A stretch of 64,000 bases of DNA from Verrucomicrobiota bacterium (GCA_016222805.1 JACRQG010000026.1:21953-85952); one strand, 5' to 3'. Counted from the stretch's first letter, positions 53,854 through 63,499 are shown. Numbers and translations: made by a program. Notes: generated by a model not told the origin, from the letters alone.

Positions 53854-54834
53854 TCATCGCGCCGCCCGCCGACGAAGCAGACCGGCCAGCCGCGTGAAGG
53901 TCTCCTCACCGAAACCCATCGCCCGCTTGATCCGGACGTCGCGCTCGATCGGGTTGGCGATGGCCGCGGTCTCCCGCCATTGGCGCCACGAGACAATGCC
54001 CATGGCCCAGAGCAGGCTCGCGGTCACCGGCACCGGCACGTCGCTGCCATGCACGATGCGGCACTGCAGATCGGGCGCCACCATCCGCCGGAGCGCCGAT
54101 GGTCGCGTCCGGAAGTTGCAGCTCGCGAGGGCGCTGTTGTCTCCGTACAGGCGCGGGAAGCGGCGGGTCATTTCGACGAAGACATCGAAATAGTCCGGAT
54201 CCAGCGCCATGAGGCCGGTGCCACAGTGGGCCGCGATGCAGGTAACCCCGATCTCCAGCGCGCGTGTGAGCACACGTGGATCCGCGAGACGGGCATCGAG
54301 CACGGGCAGCGTGCGTTCGCTGCCTGTGTGGGCCAGCAGGACGAGCCCGGACTCCGCCATCCGCTCCAGGAATCCCGTGTACCCCCGGTCGTTCCAATCG
54401 ATCAGCTGGCAATTCGGGAGGCATTTCAACATCACGGCCCCGCCCAACAGGCAGCGCTCAAGTTCGTCCCGGGCATCGGGCCGCGCCGGGTGGATGGAGA
54501 CGGCCGGCAGGAACTCGCGGTGGCGCGCCGCCAGATCCAGCACGAACTCGTTGGGCACATAGAACGAGCCCGCCCCCTCGATCCTCACGCCGTCCGGCCG
54601 GTAGGCATTGTCCTGGGCAAGGATGACCGCCGCCTCCAGCGACGAGTCGCGGACAAACTCCCGCATGCGCGCGGCGTACAGGCGATCGAGATCCCCGGTG
54701 AGCGCCGCGCGGGGCAGCCCCACCGTCCGCAGCAGCAGTGGAGCACCGTAACGCGTGACTCCCCGCGGCCGGTACCAGCAGCCCGTGCCACCGGTACCAT
54801 TGCCGACCACATGCACGTGACCGTCGATTCTCAT
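53854..54834 (-). CDS. Amidohydrolase-2 family metal-dependent hydrolase
   Basis: 326 residues forming a TIM-barrel hydrolase. The first ligands are in DGHVHV. Later ones are VLLAHTGSERTLPV, TCIAAHCGTGL and the terminal acid in RIVHGSDVPVPV. The usual metal-binding pattern of amidohydrolase-2 (decarboxylase or hydrolase) is complete. The substrate is unknown. There is no signal peptide, so it is cytoplasmic. It follows the acyltransferase gene by 41 bases on the same strand, and a shared transcript is likely. Confidence 0.8.
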   Translation of the reverse strand: MRIDGHVHVVGNGTGGTGCWYRPRGVTRYGAPLLLRTVGLPRAALTGDLDRLYAARMREFVRDSSLEAAVILAQDNAYRPDGVRIEGAGSFYVPNEFVLDLAARHREFLPAVSIHPARPDARDELERCLLGGAVMLKCLPNCQLIDWNDRGYTGFLERMAESGLVLLAHTGSERTLPVLDARLADPRVLTRALEIGVTCIAAHCGTGLMALDPDYFDVFVEMTRRFPRLYGDNSALASCNFRTRPSALRRMVAPDLQCRIVHGSDVPVPVTASLLWAMGIVSWRQWRETAAIANPIERDVRIKRAMGFGEETFTRLAGLLRRRAAR

Positions 54835-54875
54835 GTCGCGGCCTGGGCCGACCCGCCCGCCCCGGCGCCCGGTGT

Positions 54876-57107
54876 CTACCGGGCCGCCTCCATCGCCAGT
54901 TCACGACACTGCTTCAAGTCGGTCTTCCCCGTCCCGAGCATCGGGATGCGATCCACGTGGTGAATGACCTTCGGTACCCAGAGGTTCGGCACGCCAAGGG
55001 CGGTGAGCTTCTCGCGGAGCAGCTCCGGCGCCACCGGCTGCGTGGTCAGCAGCACGAGCGCCTCGCCCTTGGTCGCATCCGGTATGCCGGTGACGTACAC
55101 CGACGGGCTCTCGGCCTGGTCCCAGCCGAAGGCCTCGATGATCTTCATCTCGATCGTGCCGTGCGGCACCATTTCGCCGCCGATCTTCGAGAATCGCGAC
55201 AACCGCCCCTCGATGAACAGGAATCCATCGTCGTCAAAGCGGCCAAGGTCGCCGGTGATGAACCAGCCGTCGTGAAACGCCGCCCGGGTCTTCCCGGGAT
55301 CGTCGAGATAGCCCTCGAACACGTTGGCGCCCCGGAAGAGCACCACGCCGGTCTCGTGCATGGGTAGTTCCCGCCACGTTTCGGGATCGTAGATCCGCGC
55401 GGTCATCCCGGGCATCATGCGCCCGACCGAGCCGGTGCGCTTGCCGAGCTGCGGCTCGTTGGTCGAGACGACGACCGGCGGATGGGGCTGGTTGATGTTC
55501 GACGCGGGGGTCGTCTCCGTCAGGCCGTACCCCTGCAGGATCTCAATGTGAAACGTCTCCAGGAAGGCACGGTAGAGATCGTCGGGCAGCTTCTCCGCTC
55601 CGGTCACGACGAGGTCCAGGGTCTTCAACTCCTCGGGTCGCGCCTTCTTCAGGAGCGGCCGGATGAAGGTCGGGGCGCCGATCATCACCGTCGCCTTCTC
55701 CTGCGCGATCGCATCGACGATCTTCCGGGTTTCCAGCGGACTGGGCAAGGTCACCACGCGGCAGGATCGCAGCAACGGATACCACAGCGTCACGGTGAAG
55801 CCGAAACTGTGGAAGATCGGCAGGCAGCCGAGCAGCGAGCACGTTTGCGGCAGGATCGAGAGCGAGGAGATCTGCGCGCAATTGGCGAGGATGTTGCGGT
55901 GCGTCAGGGCCACGCCCTTGGGCTCCCCGGAGCTGCCGCTGGTGAATAGCAGGCCCGCCTCGGCCCGGTCGCCGACCGTCGGCAGGTCGAGCAGGCTCGC
56001 GCACCATTGGTTCGGCAGTAGCCAGGCTGCCGCCAGCCAGGGCAGCATCGCCCGCTTGCCCCCGGCGGCTTCAATCTCATCCTTGAGATCCAGCGTGCGC
56101 TCCGGCCACGGAAAGCCCGGGACTTTCTCCCGCATCGCCGTCGCGGAGATCACGGTCGCGACGCCGCCAATCCGCATGCTCGTCTCCAACGCCGCCCGGC
56201 CAGCCGTGAAATTGAGGTTCACCGGCACCTTGCCGGCCGCCATCACGGCCAGGTTGGCGATGAACGCCCCGACCCCCGGAGGCAGGACGATGCCCACGCG
56301 CTTTTCCGGCACCGTGGCGCGAATCCGACGCGAGAGGATCGCCACGGCCGCATAAAGCTGCCCGGCGCGCATTTCCCGCCGCCCGACCGTCCGGTCCACC
56401 ACGGCCAGGCGCCCCGGGTGTTTCGTCATCGCGCGGATGCACTCGCGTCCCAGGTGCCGGCGGAGCACCGGGCGCTCGTTGAAGGCCCGCTCGCCCAGAT
56501 CCAGCAGTTCGCGCCGCGCCCAGGCGGTCGTCGCGACCTCGGGCCGCACCGGGCGGCCAAAGGCAATGAAGACGTGCGTCGGCATCAGGCGCGGGGATTT
56601 CCACAGGTACTTGTTGCCGGCGAACGAGAAGATCGATCCCCACAGTCCGTCGATCGAAGCCGCGAGGACCGGAACTCCCGCCTGCCGCGCGATCACCTCG
56701 AAGCCACGCTGGATCTGCATCAACTGGCCCGTGCGCGAAATGTGCCCTTCCGGACAGAGGCACACGAGTTCGCCGGCACGCAGTGCCTCGACAGCCTCCC
56801 GGAGCCCTTCGCGGGGTTGCTGGGCGGAGATCCCGATGCAGCGGGATTTCTCGAAGCACCAGTTGAAGAAGGGATTTCGCCGCAGCCCTTTGTAGCCGAC
56901 AAACCGGATCGGCCGCGGGCAGACGAGCTGCAGCACCACGACATCCACGTAGGAGATGTGATTGCTGAGCAGCAACACTCCACCGCTGGCCGGGAGGTTC
57001 TCAACCCCGCTCGTCCGCACCCGGTACAGCACGCGGGCAATCACCCCCGCGATGAACTCCAGGTAAAAGGGCAAATACGACCGCCGGCGGAAGAGTGATT
57101 GGGGCAT
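54876..57107 (-). CDS. aas: Aas-like bifunctional lysophospholipid acyltransferase/acyl-ACP synthetase
   Basis: 743 residues. Residues about 35-210 are a PlsC-type acyltransferase with the catalytic NHISYVD (NHxxxxD box) and the EGHISRTG box. Residues about 260-740 are an AMP-forming acyl-acyl carrier protein synthetase: LLFTSGSSGEPKGVALTHRN is the nucleotide loop, YGLTETTPASNIN the adenylate region, and TGDLGRFDDDGFLFIEGRLSRFSKIGGEMV the hinge. TGKTDLKQ carries the late catalytic lysine. This is the Aas architecture that recycles lysophosphatidylethanolamine and activates fatty acids at the inner membrane. Helical stretches before residue 35 and around 265-290 may anchor it. Confidence 0.88.
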   Translation of the reverse strand: MPQSLFRRRSYLPFYLEFIAGVIARVLYRVRTSGVENLPASGGVLLLSNHISYVDVVVLQLVCPRPIRFVGYKGLRRNPFFNWCFEKSRCIGISAQQPREGLREAVEALRAGELVCLCPEGHISRTGQLMQIQRGFEVIARQAGVPVLAASIDGLWGSIFSFAGNKYLWKSPRLMPTHVFIAFGRPVRPEVATTAWARRELLDLGERAFNERPVLRRHLGRECIRAMTKHPGRLAVVDRTVGRREMRAGQLYAAVAILSRRIRATVPEKRVGIVLPPGVGAFIANLAVMAAGKVPVNLNFTAGRAALETSMRIGGVATVISATAMREKVPGFPWPERTLDLKDEIEAAGGKRAMLPWLAAAWLLPNQWCASLLDLPTVGDRAEAGLLFTSGSSGEPKGVALTHRNILANCAQISSLSILPQTCSLLGCLPIFHSFGFTVTLWYPLLRSCRVVTLPSPLETRKIVDAIAQEKATVMIGAPTFIRPLLKKARPEELKTLDLVVTGAEKLPDDLYRAFLETFHIEILQGYGLTETTPASNINQPHPPVVVSTNEPQLGKRTGSVGRMMPGMTARIYDPETWRELPMHETGVVLFRGANVFEGYLDDPGKTRAAFHDGWFITGDLGRFDDDGFLFIEGRLSRFSKIGGEMVPHGTIEMKIIEAFGWDQAESPSVYVTGIPDATKGEALVLLTTQPVAPELLREKLTALGVPNLWVPKVIHHVDRIPMLGTGKTDLKQCRELAMEAAR

Positions 57108-57298
57108 GAGGGCGCTCCCTCTTTTTCGGGCAAACGACGGCGCCCTTCAAAGCCTTTTTTTCCGCCGGAGTGGCAGTACAACGCTCGTGACCGGCGGCCT
57201 CCCCGGTAGACCCGCGAGGTTCACCGGGCGCGGCGCGACGGGGATGAGCCCATCCCGGGCCCACTCGCCACCTCGCGCGGGGGATCTTCCGCGCGTCT

Positions 57299-57967
57299 TC
57301 AGGAGGCCGTCAGCGGCACCACGGGAGGAGCGAGATGGCCGACGGCGGCACGCAGATCCGCCGCCATGGCGGCAAAACCCGGGAAATCATGCTCGAGCCG
57401 CCGCGAATCGCGGCGGTGGCGCTCCACTTCCTCAAGTGCGCGGTGAATCTCGTGGGGCAGGCTCGGCCGGGCCGTGCCGTAGACGCGGAACTTCAGTTCC
57501 GCCCGCGAATAGGGCGGCCGTCCCGCTGCCGCCCCGGCCAGCCACGCCGCCTCGGAGACCCCGGCGTCCCGGCCGCAGAGGTACCAGGCCTCGATCGCCG
57601 GCACTGCCACGCCAATCGCCCTCAACACCTGGGATCGCCCCCGCGCCGGGGGCAGCTTTCGCGCCGTCTGCCGGTGCACCGCGCGCAACTGGCAGAGGCG
57701 GCACTGCGGGTGGAAATACCCCGGCCGATCGTGCTCGGCCACGTGCACGACCGAATCATCCGCATCGACGACCACGACCAAGGCATCGGTGTCGGTGTTG
57801 AAATGCAGATGCCGGATCACCGCCGGCATCACCTGTGCCACATTCGGCCACCCACGCGCCCGAAACCCGGGGGACACAAATCGCGGCGGCGCCGGCAGGA
57901 CGGACGCGACCAGCACGCGCAACGCGGTCTCGTCGGCCGGCGACTCGCTCAGGAGCGCCACCTTCAT
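57299..57967 (-). CDS. TOPRIM-like partner of the adjacent AAA15 ATPase
   Basis: 222 residues. The pattern resembles TOPRIM/DUF4276-type proteins: the acidic opening LLSESPADETALRVL (Glu8 and Glu13), ALVVVVDADDSVVHV (the DxD core) and IPAIEAWYLCG-type text (here VAVPAIEAWYLCGRD) that in RloB-like and DUF4276 families holds the last acidic residue. A cluster, FHPQCRLCQLRA, could add a metal. The start ATG at 57967 overlaps the stop of the ATPase (ATGA), so the two are made together. An ATPase plus a TOPRIM-type effector is the plan of PARIS, Gabija and OLD-like anti-phage systems. A role in defence is inference. No helicase or other partner is nearby. Confidence 0.7.
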   Translation of the reverse strand: MKVALLSESPADETALRVLVASVLPAPPRFVSPGFRARGWPNVAQVMPAVIRHLHFNTDTDALVVVVDADDSVVHVAEHDRPGYFHPQCRLCQLRAVHRQTARKLPPARGRSQVLRAIGVAVPAIEAWYLCGRDAGVSEAAWLAGAAAGRPPYSRAELKFRVYGTARPSLPHEIHRALEEVERHRRDSRRLEHDFPGFAAMAADLRAAVGHLAPPVVPLTAS

Positions 57968-58950
57968 CGGTCCTCGGGAATCCCGCCGAGAATCCCGCTA
58001 AACCACATGTCTCCGAGGGAACCCTCCTGGAGCAACTCGGGCAGATCCGGCCGATCAGACAGACGCTCGAAGCGGGCGGCCCGCCCGACCTTCTGCGAAA
58101 TCACGACCTCCTCGGGATGGTCCCGAAACAGATCGATGAAGTACGGCGAATGGGTGGTCGCCACGATCTGCACGCCTTCGCTCGCGTCCTTCCCGTCCCC
58201 GGGATGGCTCAGCCGGTACAGCGCGTCGCGAATCTCCCGCAACATCCGCGGATGAATGCCCCGATCCACCTCTTCGATACACAGGACCCGCGGCGGCTCC
58301 GGGTTGAACGTCAGGGCCAACACGGCAATCAGGTACAGCGTGCCCTGGGAGAGTTCCTCCGCCGGGATCACTTCCCCTTCCGCGAGTCGAAGGCTGAAGC
58401 CCACCCGGCCATCCGGCTGCGCCGCCAGTTCGAGTCCCTGAAACTCGGGTAGAATCCGCAACATCTCCGCCGACAGCGCCTGAAAGGCCTCCGGTGTCCC
58501 GTCCCGCAGCTCGGCGAGGACCGCGGCGAGATTGGAGCCATCGGGGGCCAGCTCCCGACCTTCGGACCGCGCCGATCCGGTGGTCATCGCCTCGTGGTCG
58601 AGCACGTAGCTGCGGATCGACGCGAGCTCCCGCCGGAGTTCCGGCCAACCCGGCGCCTGTTCCGGCTCGATGCGCAGGACGTTGCACACGAGATCGGACT
58701 CGCAGCCCAGCCGCGCCGTGATGGCTTCGTGGGGCGCCGCAAAATGAAACTCGATCTCCGGCCCCTCGGCGCCGACCTCCGCGGGGCCCGTTCCGAGCGG
58801 CAGCGACGCCAGGGAGCGCAGACGCAGCATCGCCTCGATCAGGCTGGTCTTGCCGCTGCCGTTGGGGCCGATCACGAGGTTGAACGGCTTCAGTTCCACG
58901 CTCGTCTGGCGCAGCGCCTTGAACTTCCGGAACGCAATGGACGCAATCAC
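57964..58950 (-). other. AAA15/SMC-like ATPase module, probably a separate gene from an internal GTG
   Basis: The last about 328 residues of the long frame form a COG4637-like ATPase: VIASIAFRKFKALRQ, then LKPFNLVIGPNGSGKTSLIE (Walker A), LSQGTLYLIAVLALTFNP (signature), RVLCIEEVDRGIHP (Walker B) and IVATTHSPYFIDLF. Such proteins normally start at this residue, and a GTG lies at 58950-58948. No stop separates it from the AsmA-like part, so it is either a fused protein or an internally started gene. An N-terminal signal-anchored AsmA part would place the ATPase in the periplasm, which argues for separate translation. It overlaps the TOPRIM-like start by four bases. Confidence 0.65.
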
Positions 58951-61900
58951 AGGTGCAACATGCCTGGCTCTCCCGGGGTTGGCAACCGGGGCTTTCACCG
59001 TCCCATGTCCCCAGTGTGCGTCTTTCGGTTGGCGGTTGTAGCCGGCCGCGGTGAGGTTGAAGAACTCGCCGGCACGTTCGGTCACGCCGGGTTTCTCCAG
59101 CAGGAGCGCGGCGAGCCGCACGTTCAGGTCGCTGGCGTCCGGCTGGCCCAGGCTGCCGGCAATGCGGATCGGCATCGTGCAGCTGTAATACCCCAGTTCG
59201 TCGGGCGCCGGCTCAAGGACTCCCAGTTGACGCAGCCCGTCCGCCTGGCGCCCCCGCGCCCGCAGCCGGAACTCCATCACCAACGAATCGTCGAGCATCA
59301 CCTGCTGGCCTTGGTGCAGCACTGTCCCCGAACCGGACAGCCGCAATTCGGGAGCGATCAGGGCGAAGTCCCGGAGGGTCACGTTGAGCGCGGGATCCCG
59401 GGCAAGGGTCAGGCTCAGTTGATCGAAGGCGATCGCCCTCACCGCCGTCGCAAATTCCGTCGCCGCCTGCGCCTTTGTGACCGCGGGAGAAGGTTCCCGC
59501 CGCCCGGCGAGTCCGCCGAGGGCGCTGCCCGCCGCCGCAAACAAGCCCGCGACTCGACTTGTACCCGCCGCCGGCGCCGCCAGGGCCACGGGAATGCCCC
59601 GAAACACCCCACCCCGGCTCGTCAGCACGAACTCCCCGCCAGCGCGCCTCCAGAGTTCCTCCCACGTCGGCGCGCGACTCGACACCTGCGCGCGCACGTC
59701 GAACTTCCCTTCGACCACGGCCGGGCTGCTCTTCCCGCTCCAGGCCGGCCCAAGATCGAGGTCCTTCAGGTGCAGGTTCCCGCCCAGGATCAACTCGCCG
59801 CCGCCGCCCTCCGCCCACCTCACTTCGCCGTTCCCTTCGCCCCCACCCCCTTCTTCCCACGCGAAGCCGAAGCTCTCGAACCGCACCCGGTTCGGTTCAA
59901 GTTCCACCTGCGCGGCCACGTCGTTCACCGGATTGCCATCGGACCACCGTACGTGACGCAGCTTCAGATCAACCCGCCCGGTGCCGCTCAACCCGCGAAT
60001 CACCGCCGGAACCGGCCCCGGCTCCGTCCTGCCTCCCGCCTTGGCCCGCCAAGCTGAAATCACCTGCCACAGGTCGCGAAGATCCGCTGCCTCCACGTGG
60101 TTGCCCGCCACTGACACGACCAACCTCCCCGCGGTGCCTTTCGCGGGGACAAAGGTCCCGTTGATTCCGAGATCCGATTTCCGATCGCCCTGCGTGACCA
60201 CGAGCGGGCTGTCGAACGCCACCTTCCCATCTGCATCGATGTCCACCCTGAGGTCCGCCGCCACCGACGGCAGCAGCACCTTTTCGCCTTCCCGCGCCAC
60301 GAGGAGGTTGCCCACTTCCACCTTGGCGTGCACTTCGCGAGTGGCACCCAGGCTGGCCGCAAGTTCCAGGGCGGCGATGCCCTGCTGCAGGTCCACCGTC
60401 CCCGCGGCCACCGGCTGCGCGAGGAGAACCGGCAACTGCGCCGTCATCCGCCCAGCCGCCTTGACGGGCTGCCCCGGTCCGCTGAGTTGCCCGACTCGTC
60501 CGTCAAACGTAAGGAAGACCGCGTCTCCCTGCCGCAACTTCAACCCCGCAATCTCCGCCTGCCACCCCCGCGGCGTCACATCGATCGCCGGGGAAAACGC
60601 CGCCGCCACTTCCTTCAGCCACGGTTCGCGATCCCACGCCAGCGTCAGTTCATTTACCGATAGCGGCCAGACCGCGCGGATCGCCATGCCGCCCCCGCGA
60701 GCCACGCCCGTGAGTTCGCCGCGGAGGGAGTCTCCCGCCAGTTCGAGCCGCGGAACCAACGGCCGGAGCCACGCCACCGGCACCGCCAGCAGCGAGATGC
60801 CCACCAGCTCCCGCGTGGGATCGTTGGTGGAGATCTCCGCCGACGCCGGGTTGAATGAGAAGGGCTGCAGGGCGCGCACCGCCGCCACCGGTTGGGGTGC
60901 GAGCAGCGTCGCGGACAGTCGTTCCACCGACACGACACCGTCCTGCTCCGCGAGGTCGAAATCCGCCTCCAACTTCACCCGCCCCAGCACCGCGAGTTCC
61001 GGCCGGACCACCTCCAGGCCCGCGGCCGTCGCCTGCAGGGTTCCGCGCGCCTGGATCACCGCGGTCGCCAGATCACCGGAGAATCCGCCTTCGCCCACCG
61101 CCGTGAAGTCCGGCAGCTTCCGCGCCAGCCAGAAGGGTGCGACATCCGCCGCCTGCAAGTTGACACTCCAGGTGCCGGCGATTCGGGTCGCACCCGTGAG
61201 CCGCTCCCCGGTCAGCCGCACCAAGCTGCGCTCCTCCGAGACAATCGTCGCCGTGTAGCTCTCGCCCGCCGCCTGCCGGGTCGCCGCCAGTCCACCCCCG
61301 AGCGTGACGCCCGCGGGAAACGCGCCGCCTCTCGCTGTCGCCGTGAACTTCAACCCCACTTGTCGGAAGGTGGTCCCGGTGTCCATCGCCGCGCCGAGGG
61401 CCCCCCGGACCTCCAGCACCTCGGTGCGCAGATCCTTCAAGTTCGCCTGCGCCTCGATTTCGAGCCGTCCTTCCCGCCCGGCGGCAAAGCCTCCTCCGCG
61501 TGCCCGCACGTGAAAGCGTCCGGCGTCCCCGGGCAGGAGGACGTCTCCTTCCAGGCGAACCCCGTCGACCGCCGCGTCCCACGGGAGCACCCACGTCGCC
61601 AGCCCCCGCTCGACCGGAGCTCCCCGATCGCCGGTGGCCGTCGGCCGCCCCTTGGCTGTCCCATCGGCACCGCGCGCCAACTGGGACTGCGCTCCTCCGG
61701 CGACTGACGTTGCCCCCGACTCCTCCTGCAGGCGCAGGATTGCTCCGCGACCTTCCAGGCGGGAGACCGCAAGTTCACCCCGGGTGAGCAGACGGAACCA
61801 GGACCCCTCCAGGTTCACCTCGGGCGCCTCGACCCGGAAGCCGGCTCCGTTGATGCGCACGTCATGGAGCCTCGCACTCTGCCAGCCGACGGCAACCGCT

Positions 61901-62067
61901 CCCACGGTGGTTCCCCAGTGGGGTCGGGCAGCCAGCCATCGCTGCGCCGCCCAGGTCTGAACCCCGGAATTGCGGACGAGCAACAGGGCCGCGACGCCAA
62001 GTCCCATCAGGCCCGCGGCGACCCACCAAAGAGGTCGGAAATTGCGCATGGACCGCGTGGTGGACAT
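57964..62067 (-). CDS. AsmA-like protein in one open frame with an AAA15 ATPase
   Basis: 1367 residues from the ATG at 62067, with an ATG at 62049 as alternative. The N-terminus has one membrane anchor (RPLWWVAAGLMGLGVAALLLV). Residues about 30-1025 are long beta-rich AsmA/DUF748-like repeats, with hallmark phrases such as VEAPEVNLEGSWFRLLTRGELAVSRLEG, GRVDLKLRHVRW and SPAVVEGKFDVRAQVSSRAPTWEELWRRAGGEFVL. Such proteins bridge the periplasm for lipid transport or envelope assembly. The AsmA part ends about FFNLTAAGYNRQPK, and the frame then continues without a stop through a Pro/Arg-rich spacer into the ATPase. The gene lies 94 bases after the TolC gene. Confidence 0.7.
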   Translation of the reverse strand: MSTTRSMRNFRPLWWVAAGLMGLGVAALLLVRNSGVQTWAAQRWLAARPHWGTTVGAVAVGWQSARLHDVRINGAGFRVEAPEVNLEGSWFRLLTRGELAVSRLEGRGAILRLQEESGATSVAGGAQSQLARGADGTAKGRPTATGDRGAPVERGLATWVLPWDAAVDGVRLEGDVLLPGDAGRFHVRARGGGFAAGREGRLEIEAQANLKDLRTEVLEVRGALGAAMDTGTTFRQVGLKFTATARGGAFPAGVTLGGGLAATRQAAGESYTATIVSEERSLVRLTGERLTGATRIAGTWSVNLQAADVAPFWLARKLPDFTAVGEGGFSGDLATAVIQARGTLQATAAGLEVVRPELAVLGRVKLEADFDLAEQDGVVSVERLSATLLAPQPVAAVRALQPFSFNPASAEISTNDPTRELVGISLLAVPVAWLRPLVPRLELAGDSLRGELTGVARGGGMAIRAVWPLSVNELTLAWDREPWLKEVAAAFSPAIDVTPRGWQAEIAGLKLRQGDAVFLTFDGRVGQLSGPGQPVKAAGRMTAQLPVLLAQPVAAGTVDLQQGIAALELAASLGATREVHAKVEVGNLLVAREGEKVLLPSVAADLRVDIDADGKVAFDSPLVVTQGDRKSDLGINGTFVPAKGTAGRLVVSVAGNHVEAADLRDLWQVISAWRAKAGGRTEPGPVPAVIRGLSGTGRVDLKLRHVRWSDGNPVNDVAAQVELEPNRVRFESFGFAWEEGGGGEGNGEVRWAEGGGGELILGGNLHLKDLDLGPAWSGKSSPAVVEGKFDVRAQVSSRAPTWEELWRRAGGEFVLTSRGGVFRGIPVALAAPAAGTSRVAGLFAAAGSALGGLAGRREPSPAVTKAQAATEFATAVRAIAFDQLSLTLARDPALNVTLRDFALIAPELRLSGSGTVLHQGQQVMLDDSLVMEFRLRARGRQADGLRQLGVLEPAPDELGYYSCTMPIRIAGSLGQPDASDLNVRLAALLLEKPGVTERAGEFFNLTAAGYNRQPKDAHWGHGTVKAPVANPGRARHVAPVIASIAFRKFKALRQTSVELKPFNLVIGPNGSGKTSLIEAMLRLRSLASLPLGTGPAEVGAEGPEIEFHFAAPHEAITARLGCESDLVCNVLRIEPEQAPGWPELRRELASIRSYVLDHEAMTTGSARSEGRELAPDGSNLAAVLAELRDGTPEAFQALSAEMLRILPEFQGLELAAQPDGRVGFSLRLAEGEVIPAEELSQGTLYLIAVLALTFNPEPPRVLCIEEVDRGIHPRMLREIRDALYRLSHPGDGKDASEGVQIVATTHSPYFIDLFRDHPEEVVISQKVGRAARFERLSDRPDLPELLQEGSLGDMWFSGILGGIPEDR

Positions 62068-62161
62068 CGTTTGCACCGCAGGGTTTCCCGCCAGTTGCAA
62101 AAGGCCTACCGCCGACTAGGCGGCCCGATCGCTGGACCGGCGCGCACCCGCTGCGCTCTCA

Positions 62162-63499
62162 TCAGGGTTTCACGAGAATCTCGTCCCCCTGGCCCATCGC
62201 CTTGCGTAGGGAAGCCACCGCCACGTTGTAGCTGTAGTAGGCCTGGATCTGGTTCGTTCGCGCCGTCGTCAGCTCCACCTGGGCCGCGAGGACATCGAGT
62301 TGGGTGCCGGTGCCGGCGTTGTACCGGGCGTTGGCGAGCCGCACCGCCTCGGTGGCCTGCTCGACCACGCGAGCCGACGCCTCCGCCAGTTCGGTCGCCT
62401 GCTGCCATTGCGAGTGGGCGCGACTGACCTCCACGTCGATGGCCAGCTGCGCTTCGGTCAGCGCCAGTTGCGTCTGGGTCAACGCCGAGCGCGCTTGCAT
62501 CACGCGGCCCTGGGTCGCCCGCCCGTCGAAGATGTCCCATTGCGACTGGACGCCAATCAGCCAGCCGCTGTTGGAGTCGCCAAAGGCGTTGGTCGCCCCT
62601 TTGCGCAGGTTCCAGCCGCCAAACGCAGCGAGGTTGGGATAGAATCCCGCCTGGGCGGAGGTGATGCCTTCCTGGCGCGCTTCCGCGAGTTTCGCCAGCC
62701 GCTGGAGGTCCGGGCGGTTCGCGCGCGCCGCCTGCAACGCCGCCACGCGATCGAATTGCTGGGCGGCAAAGTCCAGGGTCCCCACGAACGCGGGCTCCGC
62801 CCGGGCCGCCTCCAGCGGGCTGGAAACGAACCCCACCGCCAGACGCAGCGCCTCGATCGCCAGCCGGTAGTTGTTGCGGGCGGTGATCAGCGGCACCTTG
62901 GCGTTGGCGACCGCGACCTCGGCACGCAGTTTCTCGAAACTCGAGACGGTGCCGGCATCAAAGCGATCCGTCGCCGTCTTCAGTTGCTGCTGCAGGAGCT
63001 CCAGATTCGACTCCTGCACCTTGATCTGCTCCCGCGCGAGCAACACCGAATAGAAGGAGGTGCGCACTTCGAGCAGGGCGGCATTGATCACCGCCTGGAG
63101 TTCGAGCAGGGCGGCCTCGCGAGAGAGCTTCGTCGCCTTCACGGCCGACCGGACGCCGCCGCCTGCGTAGAGCACTTGCGACGCCGTCAGGTTGATCTGC
63201 CAGCTCTGGTTCGCGGCCGGGAAACCGCTCGAAATCTCGGGGTCGTTGCGCTGGTAGGCGGCGCTGGCGGCCACCTGCGGGATCTCCCGCGCCGACACCT
63301 CGATCACCACGCCTTCCTGCTGCCGGATGCGCTCACGGGCCTGGCGGATCGCGAAGTTGTGGTCGAGGGCGAACCGGAGGGCCGTCGGAAGATCGAGCGT
63401 TTCCGGGACCACCGGTGAGGCCGCGGCCGCGCGGACCGGCGACGACAGGAGCGCCGCCGCGGCCGCAGCCGGGACAAGAAGGAGGCGGAGGGATTTCAT
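62162..63499 (-). CDS. TolC-family outer-membrane efflux protein
   Basis: 445 residues from the ATG at 63499, with signal peptide MKSLRLLLVPAAAAAALLSS. Two repeats of the outer-membrane efflux fold are seen. The first holds LDLPTALRFALDHNFAIRQAR and LLEVRTSFYSVLLAREQIKVQESNLELLQQQLK. The second holds ANRPDLQRLAKLAEARQEGI and AIDVEVSRAHSQWQQATELAEASARVVEQATEAVRLANARYNAG. The coiled-coil spans form the periplasmic tunnel and the strands the outer-membrane barrel. The upstream reading frame (to 63685) overlaps the RND gene and is rejected. It follows the RND pump gene after four bases, giving an RND-TolC tripartite pump operon. Confidence 0.9.
   Translation of the reverse strand: MKSLRLLLVPAAAAAALLSSPVRAAAASPVVPETLDLPTALRFALDHNFAIRQARERIRQQEGVVIEVSAREIPQVAASAAYQRNDPEISSGFPAANQSWQINLTASQVLYAGGGVRSAVKATKLSREAALLELQAVINAALLEVRTSFYSVLLAREQIKVQESNLELLQQQLKTATDRFDAGTVSSFEKLRAEVAVANAKVPLITARNNYRLAIEALRLAVGFVSSPLEAARAEPAFVGTLDFAAQQFDRVAALQAARANRPDLQRLAKLAEARQEGITSAQAGFYPNLAAFGGWNLRKGATNAFGDSNSGWLIGVQSQWDIFDGRATQGRVMQARSALTQTQLALTEAQLAIDVEVSRAHSQWQQATELAEASARVVEQATEAVRLANARYNAGTGTQLDVLAAQVELTTARTNQIQAYYSYNVAVASLRKAMGQGDEILVKP

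Noticed and set aside
58948-58961. The ATG at 58961 (minus strand) as the start of the ATPase
   Set aside because: It is out of frame with the ATPase and its reading frame stops after four codons; the in-frame GTG at 58950 fits the family start.
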